From Epiperipatus broadwayi (Eukaryota; Onychophora; Udeonychophora; Euonychophora; Peripatidae): 64,000 nucleotides of DNA. The first letter of the stretch is position 1, and the number at the start of each line of letters is the position of its first letter. A program made the position numbers and the translations under genes. Below the pieces are notes generated by a model. The model had not been told where the DNA came from. It saw only the letters and a program-made list of their open reading frames with translations, and did not search any database. The stretch is taken from assembly GCA_028023455.1 (NCBI GenBank), contig JAQFVV010012511.1, forward strand, positions 3,722,165-3,786,164, given 5' to 3'. Shown here one piece after another: positions 45,491 through 61,848 of the stretch.

Positions 45491-47561
45491 CACTAAATAT
45501 CACATGATCACCATCTTTGTGTTTACACAAGCTGTTTACACAGAGCAAAACTCACCTTACAGTAGTGCCACAAGCTAGAAACTAGTCTGTGGATATTGGA
45601 TGAATAGGCATTAGATAGGGATTTTAAGCATACACTTTCCTGCATCCATTGATTATTCTGACTTGCACTGAATGACATTACTGTATTGAAAGTTTTGCAT
45701 CTGTGTAGGTTGTTTAATATATTTATAAAAATACTAATACAAATATATTCCAGCATCCAATGTTTAAGGATATATAATAATCACTAATAGTAATTAGGCA
45801 ACAATTATTATAGTTTATTAATTTTAATTTAAAAAAGATATTGATAACAATTTTGTTATGAATAAATAAAGAAAGTGTATAAATTATTTTAAAGTTATAT
45901 ATAATTTTTTTTTCCCCAAGTGTAATGTACAATAATTAGACCTACATAGCTGAAGATACAGGTTAACTAGGATTCAAAACTAAAATTTTTGAATATATTT
46001 AAATCATTTTCTTGAGTTTATATAATAGATAATAAAGTAATAAAAGTTACAGTAGCAAGCTTATAAGTCAAATTTAGAGTAACTATATATTTGTTTGATG
46101 GTCTTTAATGTTTTCAAGAATTTTAGATATACATAAAAGAGAATTTAACTAAACATGCCATCTGTGTATATTCAAATTTACTGATTTTTTTTAACACATT
46201 GGATTCATTATTCATCACTGATAAAGGCTAATTAAATGCTTTTTTATTAACTTGGCCTATCTATGTTTCTGTTGGTATGCCCTGTTTAAAACTCAAACTC
46301 ACATTTCTTACACTCCTTAGCAATTGAACCAATGGAAATATTTTATTTGTAGAATAGAATTTTGTTCATATAATATTGATTAAAGTTAAACTTAATTAAA
46401 TAGATTAATTAAAATAAAAAATATATATTTGACAGAAACTTTATATTTGTAGAATAAAATTTTGTTAATAGTAATTTACTTAATTAAAAAGTCAATACAT
46501 AAATATTATTATATAGTAGATGATCACATGATATTTAAATGTAGAATTTTTTTCCAACTTGTTTTTTATTAAATAAACTGTATCTGTCTATTATTTTACT
46601 TTGTCTTAATCCAGGTTATAAGTATTATTTTTATCTGAACATGTTAACATGTTCATAAATAATTACCATTTTTTAAGCAACTTCGTCATTGACCACTAAA
46701 ATACATTTTTAAATTTGAGAAATTATTATATTTCTTTAACAGAGATGCATGCTCTAATTTGTGCGAACACATCTTGTATTCATATTTCAATATTCTATCC
46801 ATGCAATAGCTTTTATACATTGCTTAAACTAAGCAACGTAAACATTTATTTCGCTTCTTTTTAAAATATAGTTGTAGAAACTGGAAAAATATAAATGATC
46901 TCCAAGGTGTATTTTGATACGACTCATATTTACTTATTGGTCGAAACTATAGCTATTCCCACTATCTATTGCTATTGTTTTTCTATTCTGATGTGGGGAA
47001 AGGGGTACAGTAATATTTTTTTTTGCAAAATGAAAATAGAATATTTCTAATAATATTTCAAAACTGTTGTAGTAATTATTTTACCACATAAGAGAGTATC
47101 AGAAAGTGAACGAAATATTTTTAAATATCAATCTTTATCATGTAATTGTCTTTGCCTTTATTTATTTATTGGAGCGATAATTATATCAATCCATTTTATA
47201 AGATTTGATTTAATGAAAACATGTTTATAAATAATTGCTGATTTTGAAAAGATTATTAACCATTATATATATACTTTTAATTTTATATTAAAGATTAAAT
47301 ACATCCATTAATTTTAGCTGACTGAAGAATATCTTACCTTTGCTAAAATAAAATACATGCTAAAAACATAGTTTTATGAAAAAATGCAATGATGGAAAAA
47401 GGAGCGCATTAATATTTAGTGCCAAATAATCAAAGATTTTCAAAGAAATATTTATAAATCGCTGTAGTCAATAATTTAAATACCAATATTTATGCATAAT
47501 TTTCATTACTTTTATTTATTAATAGTTATTATAAATAATTGTGGCGAAAATTTATTGCTCG
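45491..47561. other. AT-rich unassigned DNA
   Basis: The minus-strand frames at 45523-45756 and 45723-45932 have no recognised domains. A diverged duplication (ATATTTGTAGAATA-AATTTTGTT, twice) lies near 46,340-46,370 and 46,440-46,470. No genes could be supported. Confidence 0.45.
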
Positions 47562-47665
47562 GAATTCCTATCAAATTCGAATGCCAGAGGTGGTAGAACT
47601 GGTATTGCTTCAAGAACCTTATATTGCACAGTCTAACATTTAACCACTGTGCTAAACTATACAAG
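47562..47665 (-). mobile_element. Old tRNA-like SINE relic
   Basis: On the minus strand the sequence TAGCACAGTGGTTAAATGTT contains a perfect A-box pattern (TAGCACAGTGG). It continues like a tRNA (AGACTGTGCAATATAAGG) into GGTTCTTGAAG, a decayed B box about 35 bases on. No clear target duplication or A tail was found, so the copy is old. The family differs from the three young SINEs. Confidence 0.5.
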
Positions 47666-48884
47666 TCGTAATTATTATTAAAAAGTATACTGGCGTATTC
47701 AATATGTAAGGTGATTAAGACAAAAAAGTCTTACTTTTGTCACTAGACTCATTTGAAACTAAGGAAAATAAAGAAAAAATATAGACAAAAAATCTTGGTT
47801 GAACAAATACTATACTTGCAATGAAACTGTTCAAATGTCATGTGATTTCATAAGCAACTGATCATACATACAATAAGTACAAGCTTATTTATAATATATA
47901 TGTAAGCATTTTAATTTTAATTCCATCCTTCTTTTTAAAAAAATTACATGTGTCATTTTATCATCATCATTATTATTATTAATTATAAATAAAATGAGAT
48001 GGGGTGATTAATCAGTAATTAGCTTGATTAAGATCAAGGAAATGCCTGTCTGAAGAAAGCACTCATTATCAAATGAGGCAGAAACTATTTGTATAATTGA
48101 TATACAAAAGTATTGAATATGTTGAAATATATATATAGAATTTTTTTCTAATCATCACCTGGACAAATTAATATACCCAGGTGAAAAATATTACATTTTG
48201 GACCTAGTCCAAAAAATATTAAATGCTGCTAATGTAAGATTTCTTAATTTAAATTTTTATAATTTTTAAATTATTTCTGAGGGCATTGAATGATGAGGAA
48301 AGAAAATATGATAAAATATTTCAGGATCATTGAATTCTTTTATTCTAATTTTGAATTGGCTGGATATTTAAATGTATGTAAGTATATATTGTAAAGAGAC
48401 TTAATTTTGCTGAAAATTGATATTCAATTGTAGTAAATCATAGTCTGTAGAAATTTTAAAGAAATAATAGGTATGACACAAAGCCTTTTATATATATGTA
48501 TGTGCATGTATGTTTGTACATAAAATTCTCTGTTGACAGTAAATCAACATCTATAGATAACCAATACTATAATAAAAAAAATAGTTTGGAATTTACTAAG
48601 CAATACTATTGATCATTATTGATATTAGTTGTCACTGTCTGTAATTCCTTTTAGCATCTCAGTTTTACAGCTATATCATTAAGATAAATTCATAATAATT
48701 ACAAAATATTTATAGTAATCCAAATTATTTGATTTATACTACTACTAATGGATAGATATTCATAATAAAATCTTAGTAATTTGTTTAATAAAATCTTAGC
48801 AATTTGGTTTAATACCTGTTATTTACTAATTTTATTTCAAAAATAACTTTATTAGTATAAAATAATTGAATATTTAAGAATATG
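47666..48884. other. AT-rich unassigned DNA
   Basis: Contains a CTGAAGAAAGCACTCATTAT...GAAACTATTT string near 48,053-48,090, of a type common near retroelement 3' ends, and a short tandem (AATAAAATCTTAG twice, near 48,765-48,805). No genes. Confidence 0.45.
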
Positions 48885-49880
48885 TGAATACATTGTCTTT
48901 CTTGGCAAGAAGTTCTAGAGGTAGATAAATGAGCTCAACATCCTGATTGAGAATCTGTGATGGATCTAAGGTTTAACCCCTGGAGAATCTCTAATGGAAA
49001 TGTTAGTATCAAATTTCATGTATGATTATGTATGTTTTAGGTGATTTTTGGTATTTGAAAGAGACTCCATGTCTCATTATAGAGGAATTTTGAAGACAAG
49101 ATTACTTTTTAACTTATTAAGGTGATCAATAAATATGACATCCTGATTTGGAGGTGGGTAGGTAAATATTAGTTTGTAATGGATGCTCCAGATTGTATGA
49201 ACTAAAAATAATGAAAGTCTAATGAAAGGAAATTGTCTACTTTGTAAGGAGTCTTTCGATGATAGAATTTTGTAAAAGTCAATGCTTGATCTTTGAGATA
49301 TTAGCAATCTAATGCCTACCAGCAGAGAGCATGATTTAATAATATGGTCAAAAGTATCCTCTTGTGTCTTGCAAAGCGGGCATATTGGATCAATATTATT
49401 TAGATATCTCTTGAAGTGTAAAAAGTGATTAGTATGCATGGTATTTTGATTTACCTTAATTAAGAAGGTAAGAAATTTGGGTTCTAATTTAAGAAATTTA
49501 AATAAGGATGGGATTTTGTGATTGTTGATCCCTAAGGACGGTTTTATATTATTGATGCTTGGGTGCAAAATTAGATGTGCATCCCATATAGAGATGTTGG
49601 AGTTGAAAGTGGTATTGGTGATTATCTAATATTGGTTGAGATACTGAAGAATAACATTAAACCAGGAGTTGTTATGAGGTGGTGGTTTGTCAATTGGGTG
49701 TATTACTTCTGAAGTAATAAAGTTGCCATGTTTTAAAACCAAGTTATAAATCAGGGTATGGGATTTCTGATAGTATAAGGATAGAATAGAATGCAATGAC
49801 ATACCATTTGCTTTATGAAGGTGTTGCATCCCCGCCATACTTATGGAATTTATTTTCCCTCTCCAGAGGAGTTGGGATTA
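48885..49880 (-). mobile_element. 3' fragment of an L1/Tx1-like LINE, minus strand
   Basis: The minus-strand coding remnant (49,880 down to 49,077) is followed by about 190 bp that may be its 3' untranslated tail (to about 48,885). Upstream of about 49,880 no RT sequence can be read, so the copy is probably 5'-truncated, as is usual for LINE insertions. No clear poly(A) or target duplication was found, so both limits are approximate. Confidence 0.75.
49077..49877 (-). pseudogene. LINE ORF2 C-terminal region with zf-RVT zinc finger
   Basis: One frame on the minus strand, broken by a single stop at 49,626-49,628. It starts with LLWRGKINSISMAGMQHL, which fits the W-x-GK block after the RT domain of L1/Tx1-type elements. 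It continues through a YY-containing helix (SLYYQKSHTLIYNLVLKHG). The later 163-codon part has the zinc-finger motif CPLCKTQEDTFDHIIKSC (C-x2-C-x8-H-x4-C), known as zf-RVT at the end of many LINE proteins. About 75 residues with a conserved-looking SLFLVHTIWSIHYK helix then follow. Only one stop in about 265 codons suggests a fairly young copy. The clade assignment is inference. Confidence 0.85.
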
Positions 49881-52800
49881 TTGTCTATTGATCTTTCTTA
49901 CAAATGATTTTGTTATTTACTAATTTTAACATGAAATTGATTATACTTTTTAAAATAGCAAATTCAACCTCTACAATTGGTTATTCCAAGACTTTTAAAT
50001 CTATTTTTTTGATAAGTTTAAAATAAAATATGAAAAATGAAACCGAAATTAGTTTTTTTTTTAATGATTTTTTTTTTTTTGCGCTTTTTATTTTTGATAA
50101 CTTTTTTTTTTTTTTATGTGTACCTATATATACATATTTGTAGTCATTGAATGTTTAAATATTGCACAATTCTCTCTATTTCTACTCTTATATTATTATT
50201 AGTCTTGTACAATTTTTTTTCTTTCTACAATTAACTTTCAAACAGTAGAACTTAATTTGCTTCCCAATTTTTACATACTTATAACCAAAAACATATAAAT
50301 GAAACTCTAATTATTCTCCAATAATTTTGTATATTAATAAAGATGTTTTTTACAAGGAGTGAAAATTTCTAAAATACTTATTAAATTCTTAAATACATTT
50401 TTGGTGCAGAGCATCGGATCTTCAAAAGCAAAAATTAGAATAATAATATCATAGTCCATTAAGTGTATTGCAGGAAATAATATAATTTAATTTTATACAT
50501 CTTTTAAAACACACTTAATTGAACACTGTTGAATTTTCTGTTCATCACTGAGTTTGAACTATTAAAAAACCATGCCTCTTCTATTTTTCCATTTTCTATT
50601 ATCCTGTTTACTGCAGATTAACTATTTATTTTTGGGATGTCTTTTGGATATATGCTATATACCAAAAATAGATTTAAGAATTTAATTAAAAAGCATTTTT
50701 GAAATTTTTACTCTATTCAAGAAGCATTTATATTAATGAACAAAATCATACACATAAAAAATAAATATATGCAAAATTTAATTTATTTATAAATTTAGTT
50801 TAATAAGATTGTGAATATTTTATTATTAACTTTCAATAAATTTAGTATAAAAGCAATATCAATGGAGTGAACAGAAAAACTATCAACATTTCATCACCTG
50901 AACAATATATAAAAATGCACTATTTTATTAAGTCATATTAAAAATTTATCTATTTATTTATTTTAATTTGAATGTAAAGATATTTAAAGAATTTTATTGA
51001 AAATGTAATAATAATATAATAAACAAATTTATATGAGATAATCAAATATTGCATGGTGTGTAATTACTAATGCTAAGAATATTTGGCCATAATAAATGTA
51101 GATAGTATTTTTGTTTCATTCATTCCAGAATTATAAACATGTATTACTTGAAAGCCCTGTACAGTTTGGCTCAGTAATAGGCTAATGAAATTTAAAACTA
51201 AACGTTCTATCATTTGAAATACACTGTCATTTCTCATACTTGAATATTACTGACTTTTTAAGCTTCTAACAAATTATTTTAATTGGTGGGATTATTTTAT
51301 TAGCTAATTTAAGTTACATAAATCTATTGACAAGTTTCTGATTATTAGCTTTTTTTTTATAGTGAATATTATAACAATTTTAGCAGTTATCTTTTATTAT
51401 GTTATATGAATTAATAAATGTGATAACATTAGTTGATGATTATAAATTATTTTATAAAGATCTTAATCATTCTAAAAATTTAAATCTTTTCTTATATTTT
51501 CAAGATTTCTCTAGAAACTATTCCTATCTACTCTATTTGTAAGCCCATTTATATCTATAAATGCGATTAGTAATGATTTGTTTTCTCTGTAAAAAATTTC
51601 GCATAACTAAAAAAACAATAGATTTCTCAGTTATCCATTCCATCTTCACAATGTTTTCCATCCACAATGTTTTCTCACTTTCTAGCCACACATAATTTAT
51701 TCTTTTCTAGCTTATTATTTGGATTAGAAATATTAGTTTTATGGAATTAGTGGCGGGTTTTGGGGGGCAATTTTCTTAGGTTGCGATTATAGTAGTTTAT
51801 GAGCTTTGATGTTGGGGATCATTAAGATAATCAATAAATTATTTTTAGAAATTTATAAGGTAAACTCTTTTGAAAATGTAATTTATTTGTCTTAGTTTTT
51901 TTGCTGATTTCTCCTTCCATTATTATTTTTCGCTCTGGAGTTATTCTATTTTCAATGGTGCTTTGAAATTGAATTTTAATCGGATATGTGTTAATTGGCT
52001 GATGACAAGTTTTAGTTTCAATTGAAGAAGAAAAGGAATTCATATCTATATTATATCATTTCTAAAAGTCTGGTTAGTTCATGCTTTTATTTGCATTGTT
52101 GACATCATTTTGATATTTGTAAAATTTTATTTGGATTAATAAACAAACAAATTTAATATTAATTATTATTTTTTCTTTTGTTTTTTAAGGGTTTTGCTTG
52201 CTTGCATTAATGGATCTAATTATATATATATATTTTAAAGTTGGTATTGTTATAAATATAGTTTTAGTTGACAAATTTAAACAGTTATTAATACATATTT
52301 AATAATGTATATTTGGTTTATTTAATTGTATGGTTCTTGCTTGGTGTTATACATAAAGGGCACTGGTTAAGTGGTTATTTTTCTACATTAAAATTTTATC
52401 TTTATTTAAATATTTAGTGAATTGTAAGATGACACCTTACAATATATTGTGATAGTAGAAAAAATGCTCTATCAGATATATGATTTACATTTAGTAAAAC
52501 TATGACTTTATAGTATGAAGTAAGCATTTTTTTCAAAAATCCATAGGAAAATACAAAGTCAATGAAGTATAATGGAGAGTTGTAAAATAATTGAGTAGTT
52601 TATTTTATTACAAGGAGACACAACTTAAGAATGAGGTATTTTTTTAAAAAAGTTAGAAAATGAGAAACAAGAAAAGTTATTTCATTGTCCTCCAGTATTA
52701 TCCAAAGATGAATAGTAGTACATCATAACCAATTATCAATATAGATAGAATTATGTATTATTTATATTTATTCATTGAAAAAGTATAAATAAAAAAAAGG

Positions 52801-53789
52801 TTTTAAATTATTGTAAATTTAAAAATATGCTATTGTAAAGTATAGTAGTTCAAATGGTTTATTTTGTGATAATTATATTTATAATTATGTGATAATAATA
52901 ATAAAAAAAGAACGTTCATAATAACCAAAATGCTTTAATTTTAAAGAAAAACATAAAACCTAAATAATTTAAATATGTAGCTAAATAATAATTAGCTTGT
53001 ATAAAAATAGTTAATTAATAAACAAGTCATTAGAATTAATAATGAAATAGTTTATAAGGGTTTACTTATGAATAAACAAATCCTCTTAGTTAATATTTAA
53101 TTTAAATGATAAGTAAAACATTGTGAGATTATAGAACAAAGTTGTTTATATTGTATTTGGTTTTTACTGTATCATTATGTGGAAGGGTATGTAAAAGCTG
53201 GACTTAAATAAAGTTAAATTAGTGTTTGAGCAGAAAGCAATGGCTAACTACATCCATATTAGTGGTGTTTATGACAATTTAGCAGCAATTATTCAGCATA
53301 TAGTCATTATGGATCAAGGAAAATCTAGTGACCAATATTAAAAGTGATGTCATATTTCTATTAGCAGCATGAAAAGTATAAAATATATAGCAGTAGACCA
53401 TAGGGTGGGTAGCTAAACAATGCAAATAAAACATTTCTGACTAGTCAAAAATATAGTCTTGTTTAATCTCCATTATTTATTATCTCCAGATTTTGAATTA
53501 TATGCTTTCTTCTGAAGTCATAAGTGAATCTGAATAGAAATTATCATTCTATAAAATCTCCCTGAAAAATGTGTAGAGCCAAATATATATAGTTTGGACT
53601 GCTGAAAATAAATGTAATTTGAAATTTGTGTTAAGAAAAAACTTATTTTAACAAAGAAGGAAATCATCTATAAGGGAACAACTAATAATCAAACCCCACG
53701 TCAGTTTACAGTGTGTACTCATTTATGACAATATAATCATGAATTCAAAAAATTACACTTCTACATGATTGCAGTTAAAATACTTGAAC
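49881..53789. other. AT-rich unassigned DNA
   Basis: About 3.9 kb with T runs near 50,045-50,115. The 70-residue minus-strand frame at 51831-52043 has no recognised domain. No repeat boundary, RNA gene or coding sequence could be supported. Confidence 0.5.
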
Positions 53790-53801
53790 TATAGATGAGA
53801 A
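53790..53801. repeat. Left 12-bp target-site duplication (TATAGATGAGAA)
   Basis: The same 12 bases occur at 55887-55898, directly after the poly(A) run. The match is perfect. Confidence 0.75.
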
Positions 53802-54899
53802 GTCTGAAAATAGAGGGAGCCTGGGATTCCAGTTTTTGCTGTTTCAGGCTCCCTGTTGTATTCACCAAAGTCATAGTCCATTGTTGGATTCATAAACAAA
53901 AAGGTTACCAAAATGTAAGTGAATGTCTGTTTTATTGTTTTTTCATCTTTAGAAGAAATTTTGAAACAGTTTTCATTCAATGATAATTGAAATTATCCAT
54001 CGTTCCGTTTTATGCAAATGGATGCCATTAGAAAGAGACAAAAGCTAGCTTAAATAATTCTTGGAATCATTAAAATATTATAAACCTTTTAAAAATAATT
54101 TTAAATGAAACCAAATATTTCTAAAAAGAATAGGCACTAGAAATCCTATTTTTATTAATAGAATAAACAGGAAATTCATTTGCACATCAAATCTCATAGA
54201 AAACACGGAATATAATATGTTAGCAATGATGGTTTTAAGAATTTTATCTTTGCATCAGATTTTAGCAGTGTTAAACAAGTTTCAATTATTAATTCGATCT
54301 CAATTTTGGAAGTGAACATTATAGAAAAGAACCTAAGCTATCGCCCTGCTCAAAAATCAGATTTCTCCGATGATCAGGACAGAAGTTATCACTCCCCTTC
54401 CGGTGGATTGCCCCCCCCCCCTAAAAAAATCAATAAATAAAAATTTTTCAAATCAACACAGAACTACAATGAAGTGATTCCTGAGCTAAAAAATAATGAT
54501 CTAAAGACAAAAATGAGTACAAATGATGTTTTAGACCTAAACAGAAACTTTGAAGCTGCAAATTAATCATACTTTTCAAGCAATAATTATTGAGAATTTT
54601 CCAAAGTTTAACAACAAACTTTCAGATTATACTTGTATCATTCATTACTAACCAAAACCTAAAATTCAATCAAAAAAAGCAGAATCCAATTAGTATCAAC
54701 AAAGAAAAATCATTGTGAACCCTGAAGGACTTTGGTTGGTGGGTTTAGCAGCTGCTGTGAACATTTGCAGACACAGGAGTCTGATGATGATCAAGGGCAG
54801 ATGTTCAGCTCAATTGACCTCAGTATGCAAGATGATATGGACATATTATGTATTCCCATGGTGTGTATGTAAATCCAGCTTGATTTCAAGACTACATAA

Positions 54900-55400
54900 A
54901 TTAAATGTTGTATTGGTGGGTGTGAGTTTGCACTCCTTTTCCTCAAGCGTAGTGATAGTGGTCAAAAGGGGCTTGGTTCATTTGGAGGGATGGTCGATGA
55001 TCATTATCTAGCCCAGGAAAACCTGCTGGGAGGGTGAAAGTCACTACCTTCACATGGACTTTGCCATGAAGGGCTACTGCACCCCTTGATGGATTATTTG
55101 ATAGGTCAGTGTTCATTTGCACTCACTATCATTAGGTTTCATTTGTTAGTTTTAAATTTAGTGCATTTGTAAAATGGTTGGTCTATTTTGAGCCACCACC
55201 ATTTTTTTTGTAACATGGATGGAGTTCTGTTTTGTGGCCATGGGTCTGCACTCCCCCCTTTTCTTCAGGGGTGGCTGGTTGTAGACATTAGGTATCTGGT
55301 TTATGGTGTGGGCTGTTAACAATTTTGCCACTGCCCAGAACACCTGCTGGGGGGCTACACAGTCAAAGTTGTTGCTATTCCTGCGCTGGTTGGCTGCTGT
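54900..55400. repeat. Two diverged copies of a G-rich block inside the retroposed sequence
   Basis: The first copy (about 54,915-55,045) has TGGGTGTGAGTTTGCACTCC, CTTTTCCTCAAGCGT and GCCCAGGAAAACCTGCTGGG. The second (about 55,235-55,370) has CATGGGTCTGCACTCCCCCC, TTTTCTTCAGGGGT and GCCCAGAACACCTGCTGGGG. Both end with an AGTCA-like block. They lie about 320 bp apart in direct orientation. Confidence 0.65.
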
Positions 55401-55867
55401 GTCTCTGATAGGCTGGTTTTGGGCAGTGTCAATCTGGTTCTTTACTTATTACTTCTTAGTTTTTACCCAAGTTGGCTTTCCAATTTTGGGCAGGTAGACC
55501 GATTGTGGTCCCTGCTCATTTGGACTGCTAATTGGGAGGCAGAGGTATTCAGAATTGTCTTGACATGGCTCGGCTATGGTTTGAGAGTCTATTGCTTGGT
55601 GAACTTGGGCCTTGGACCTCACTGCCTGTTGTTGGGGTTGGCACAATGCTGGATTTCACCTATTCAGCTGAAGCATTTGAGTCTTCGCTTGAGGGCCCAG
55701 GGGTGAGACCATTGGGTGATGGTTAACTTCTCGATGGCCGGGCCATGTGGATCCACATACAGATACACATTAATCACATTACAGCAATGTTTATGGATGT
55801 AATTATTTTTGAACATATGTACATTTTACTTTATTACATTGAATCACTGTGTAAAAAATAAACGTTA

Positions 55868-55886
55868 CTTTGAGAAAAAAAAAAAA
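55868..55886 (+). terminator. Poly(A) tail after an AATAAA signal
   Basis: AATAAA at 55,857-55,862 precedes the A run that ends the retroposed sequence. It is copied from an mRNA-like template rather than a working site here. Confidence 0.7.
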
Positions 55887-55898
55887 TATAGATGAGAA
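55887..55898. repeat. Right 12-bp target-site duplication (TATAGATGAGAA)
   Basis: A perfect copy of 53790-53801. Confidence 0.75.
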
Positions 55899-57756
55899 CA
55901 TTTTGCAGTCTATTTTTCTAACTGACTTGGTTATTTATTTTAAACATTCTTGCCCCTATAGTTAGTTGCTCTAGTTAACTACATTTAAAAGTATTCAATT
56001 CTTTTTATAATTATACCTACTTTATGTATTGATAATAATTTTATAGAAAAATTATTTTTCATCACTTTAACAATACTATATTTTTATTTTTATTTGATCA
56101 CAATAATATTAATTAGTATGTGAGAAAATATAACAAATTATATAAAAATTTACTACTTTTAATATGGTTGCGATATAATTGTAATAGTGATATTTAAAGA
56201 TATATGTTTATATGAATAATTGGTTACTATGTACATATTGTTTATATGGATTAAATAATCTGTTTGTATATTAGTGTGCATGTAATACATATTTTAATTC
56301 TGAAGAAGATTGCTCATTAATCAAAACTGTAAGATTGATAAAGTAAAAATAAAATATAGTATTATTAAAGTGATTAAAGAAAAACTGATATATTTATTTA
56401 TTCTTAAATGTTATATATATATTGTAACCATATATTTTAGTATAAAATATATTAATTGATGTAACTAGTATAAAAATTTCTCTTTCTTCTTTTGGTGATT
56501 TGATTGGCTTGATTTGCACTTTGAACAGATTACTCTCTTATAGTATTTTAATAAATTTAAATTTGCTTCTTCCCATATGCTAACTCATATCAAAATGTTT
56601 AACTTTTTAAAATTTGACAACACATTAAAATTTGGTAAAATAGTATTAAAAATAATATTTTATTTTTATTTGTTTAAAATGATCTTAAATTATTATTTCC
56701 ATTGAATTAAAAAAACCATTTGTTCAATTAAATATTAATTATTAAGAATAAATACAGTAATTACATATGCGTCTCAATGTAAAAAAAGAAAAGAGCGCGA
56801 ATTTAAGAGAAGATTGTCTGATAGTTTGCTTTTGGAGGGAGAAAGAAAAGAAAATGGTAAAAGGAAAATGGTGTAAATTTGATAAGCTTATTTTAAAATA
56901 GTTAATAAGTAAACGGATTACCACAAAATTTGCTATAAACATAAATATAACATAGTGGTAATTAATTACAAGATGAATTGCTAAATTTAAAAGTCTGTTC
57001 AAGTCGGCTGGCCAAGTGGATCGAAACACCGGTAATAATTTCCCAATATTACATTTTTGGAATGTCGGATCTTCCCAGTTTAAATTTGAAAGAATTAATT
57101 GCAAGAATTTGGTATGTTTTAAAATGTTTATTATTCTACAATTTGGAAAAATTAAATAAGTATTTTAATTACAGAATTTTTTATGAATATAAAAATTTGC
57201 TTTTAAAAAAAAAAAAAAAGAAGAAGTTTAAATTCAAGTAAAATGTTAAGTTATCAACATAGTTTAATATTTCCGTATCTAATTCTAATAAAGATATAGT
57301 ATTGATTGATATTTAACCTTACAATGACAGTAATCTATTTTCTAGTTAATTTGTTTAACATTTGGATAATAAATAGTCTTCAAAGAATTAATCAAAGCTA
57401 TTTTCTAATTTTATCGTCAGTTGGAATGATTGAATTAATTGCTATAATTAGTATTCCTAGATTTAAGCGTGGATGAATAAATATTCGCATGGATGTGATA
57501 AACTTTGAACATTTTAATAGAGAAATGTAGAGATTAATAACTTTTGAAAAACATTTTCATTTAAATTCTGCGTGTCATGTTTTTGAAATTGTTTCATGTT
57601 TATGTAGCCACGTAAAATCGGTAATCTAATAGTGATTATAATAACAAATATAAACGGATAAAATTGCATATATGGAATTCAACTAAAGATATAGCTATTG
57701 CTTTGTATATTTATTGTTTAACACATCGTACATGGATTCCACGGATCCTATTTGGA
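55899..57756. other. AT-rich unassigned DNA
   Basis: Includes a CTGAAGAAGATTGCTCATTA...CAAAACTG string near 56,299-56,330 followed by AAATAAAATATAG, which resembles retroelement 3' ends. It also holds an A-box-like TGGCCAAGTGG near 57,008 without a B box. The frames at 56742-57104 (minus) and 56978-57241 (plus) overlap each other and have no recognised domain. Confidence 0.45.
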
Positions 57757-57880
57757 ATTATAAAATGCTATACAATCCAATTTGTGATACACACACCTGC
57801 TATAATTCATGTAGTGAACTATAAAATGCTATACCTTTGATTTATATCATACACACACCTGTTAAATTTTATGTATTTGA
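57757..57880. repeat. Degenerate tandem pair, unit about 62 bp
   Basis: ATTATAAAATGCTATAC and ACTATAAAATGCTATAC start the two copies. ATACACACACCTG recurs at the same offset in each. The middle parts are diverged. Confidence 0.75.
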
Positions 57881-61393
<3,513 letters not shown>

Positions 61394-61575
61394 TTCAAAA
61401 GGCACTTTATTAACTCAAAGAAACTTTACATTGTTTGCATGTTTTACATTGTGTTACATTGAATTATTTAGCATTATTACATTTATCAAGTTGCTCCAGA
61501 AATGAATATTTCAACTGAAAAAAACATTGTCCATTATTAATTAGTTAATTTAGTTGTAAGAGTTCTATTTCAAAT

Positions 61576-61720
61576 GAGAATGTATTCCATCTTCTATATG
61601 TAAGTGTGCAATTTCTTGAAATTCTTCTGATCATATAGATCTAAGTGAGAATATAGTTCTTTGTCTTTATGCTAGTGTGCAATTTCTTCTAATTATAAAC
61701 CACTATGATTGTGTATGGTT
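61576..61720. repeat. Degenerate tandem pair, unit about 75 bp
   Basis: GAGAATGTATTCCATCTTCT and GAGAATATAGTTCTTTGTCT begin the copies. Both contain AGTGTGCAATTTCTT at the same offset. Confidence 0.7.
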
Positions 61721-61743
61721 CAATTTTAATTGATTGTTCATTG

Positions 61744-61815
<72 letters not shown>

Positions 61816-61848
61816 GTTGTTGTTGTTGTTGTTGTTATTATTGTTCTT
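61744..61848. repeat. (ATT)n-(GTT)n compound microsatellite, 105 bp
   Basis: About 24 ATT units are followed by about seven GTT units and a few mixed ones. It lies about 350 bp from the ATT/ATG microsatellite, with the same unit phase. Confidence 0.97.

Larger units (their letters stand above)
53802..55886 (+). mobile_element. Retroposed 2.1-kb sequence: 12-bp TSD, AATAAA and poly(A)
   Basis: The plus-strand end is AAAAAATAAACGTTACTTTG followed by an A run (55,875-55,886), so a polyadenylation signal sits about 15 bp before the tail. The perfect 12-bp TATAGATGAGAA on both sides is what target-primed retroposition leaves. The 5' end begins with a hairpin (AGGGAGCCTG...CAGGCTCCCT at about 53,814-53,857). 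The 5' 900 bp are AT-rich, while 54,715-55,760 is distinctly G-rich and contains two diverged copies of one block. No LINE RT, endonuclease or host protein was recognised in any frame; the frames at 54715-55011, 55303-55497 and 55419-55706 look unrelated to known domains. It may be a processed non-coding transcript, or a composite element. Confidence 0.7.

Noticed and set aside
46280-46345. tRNA-like SINE on the minus strand
   Set aside because: Only a vague A-box resemblance (TGGTTCAATTGCTAAGGAGT), with no B box or target duplication.
57003-57035. A-box-like TGGCCAAGTGG suggesting a tRNA or SINE
   Set aside because: No B box, tRNA-like fold, A tail or target duplication was found nearby.
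56742-57241. Overlapping 120-residue minus frame and 87-residue plus frame
   Set aside because: They overlap on opposite strands, neither has a recognised motif and the composition is ordinary AT-rich filler.
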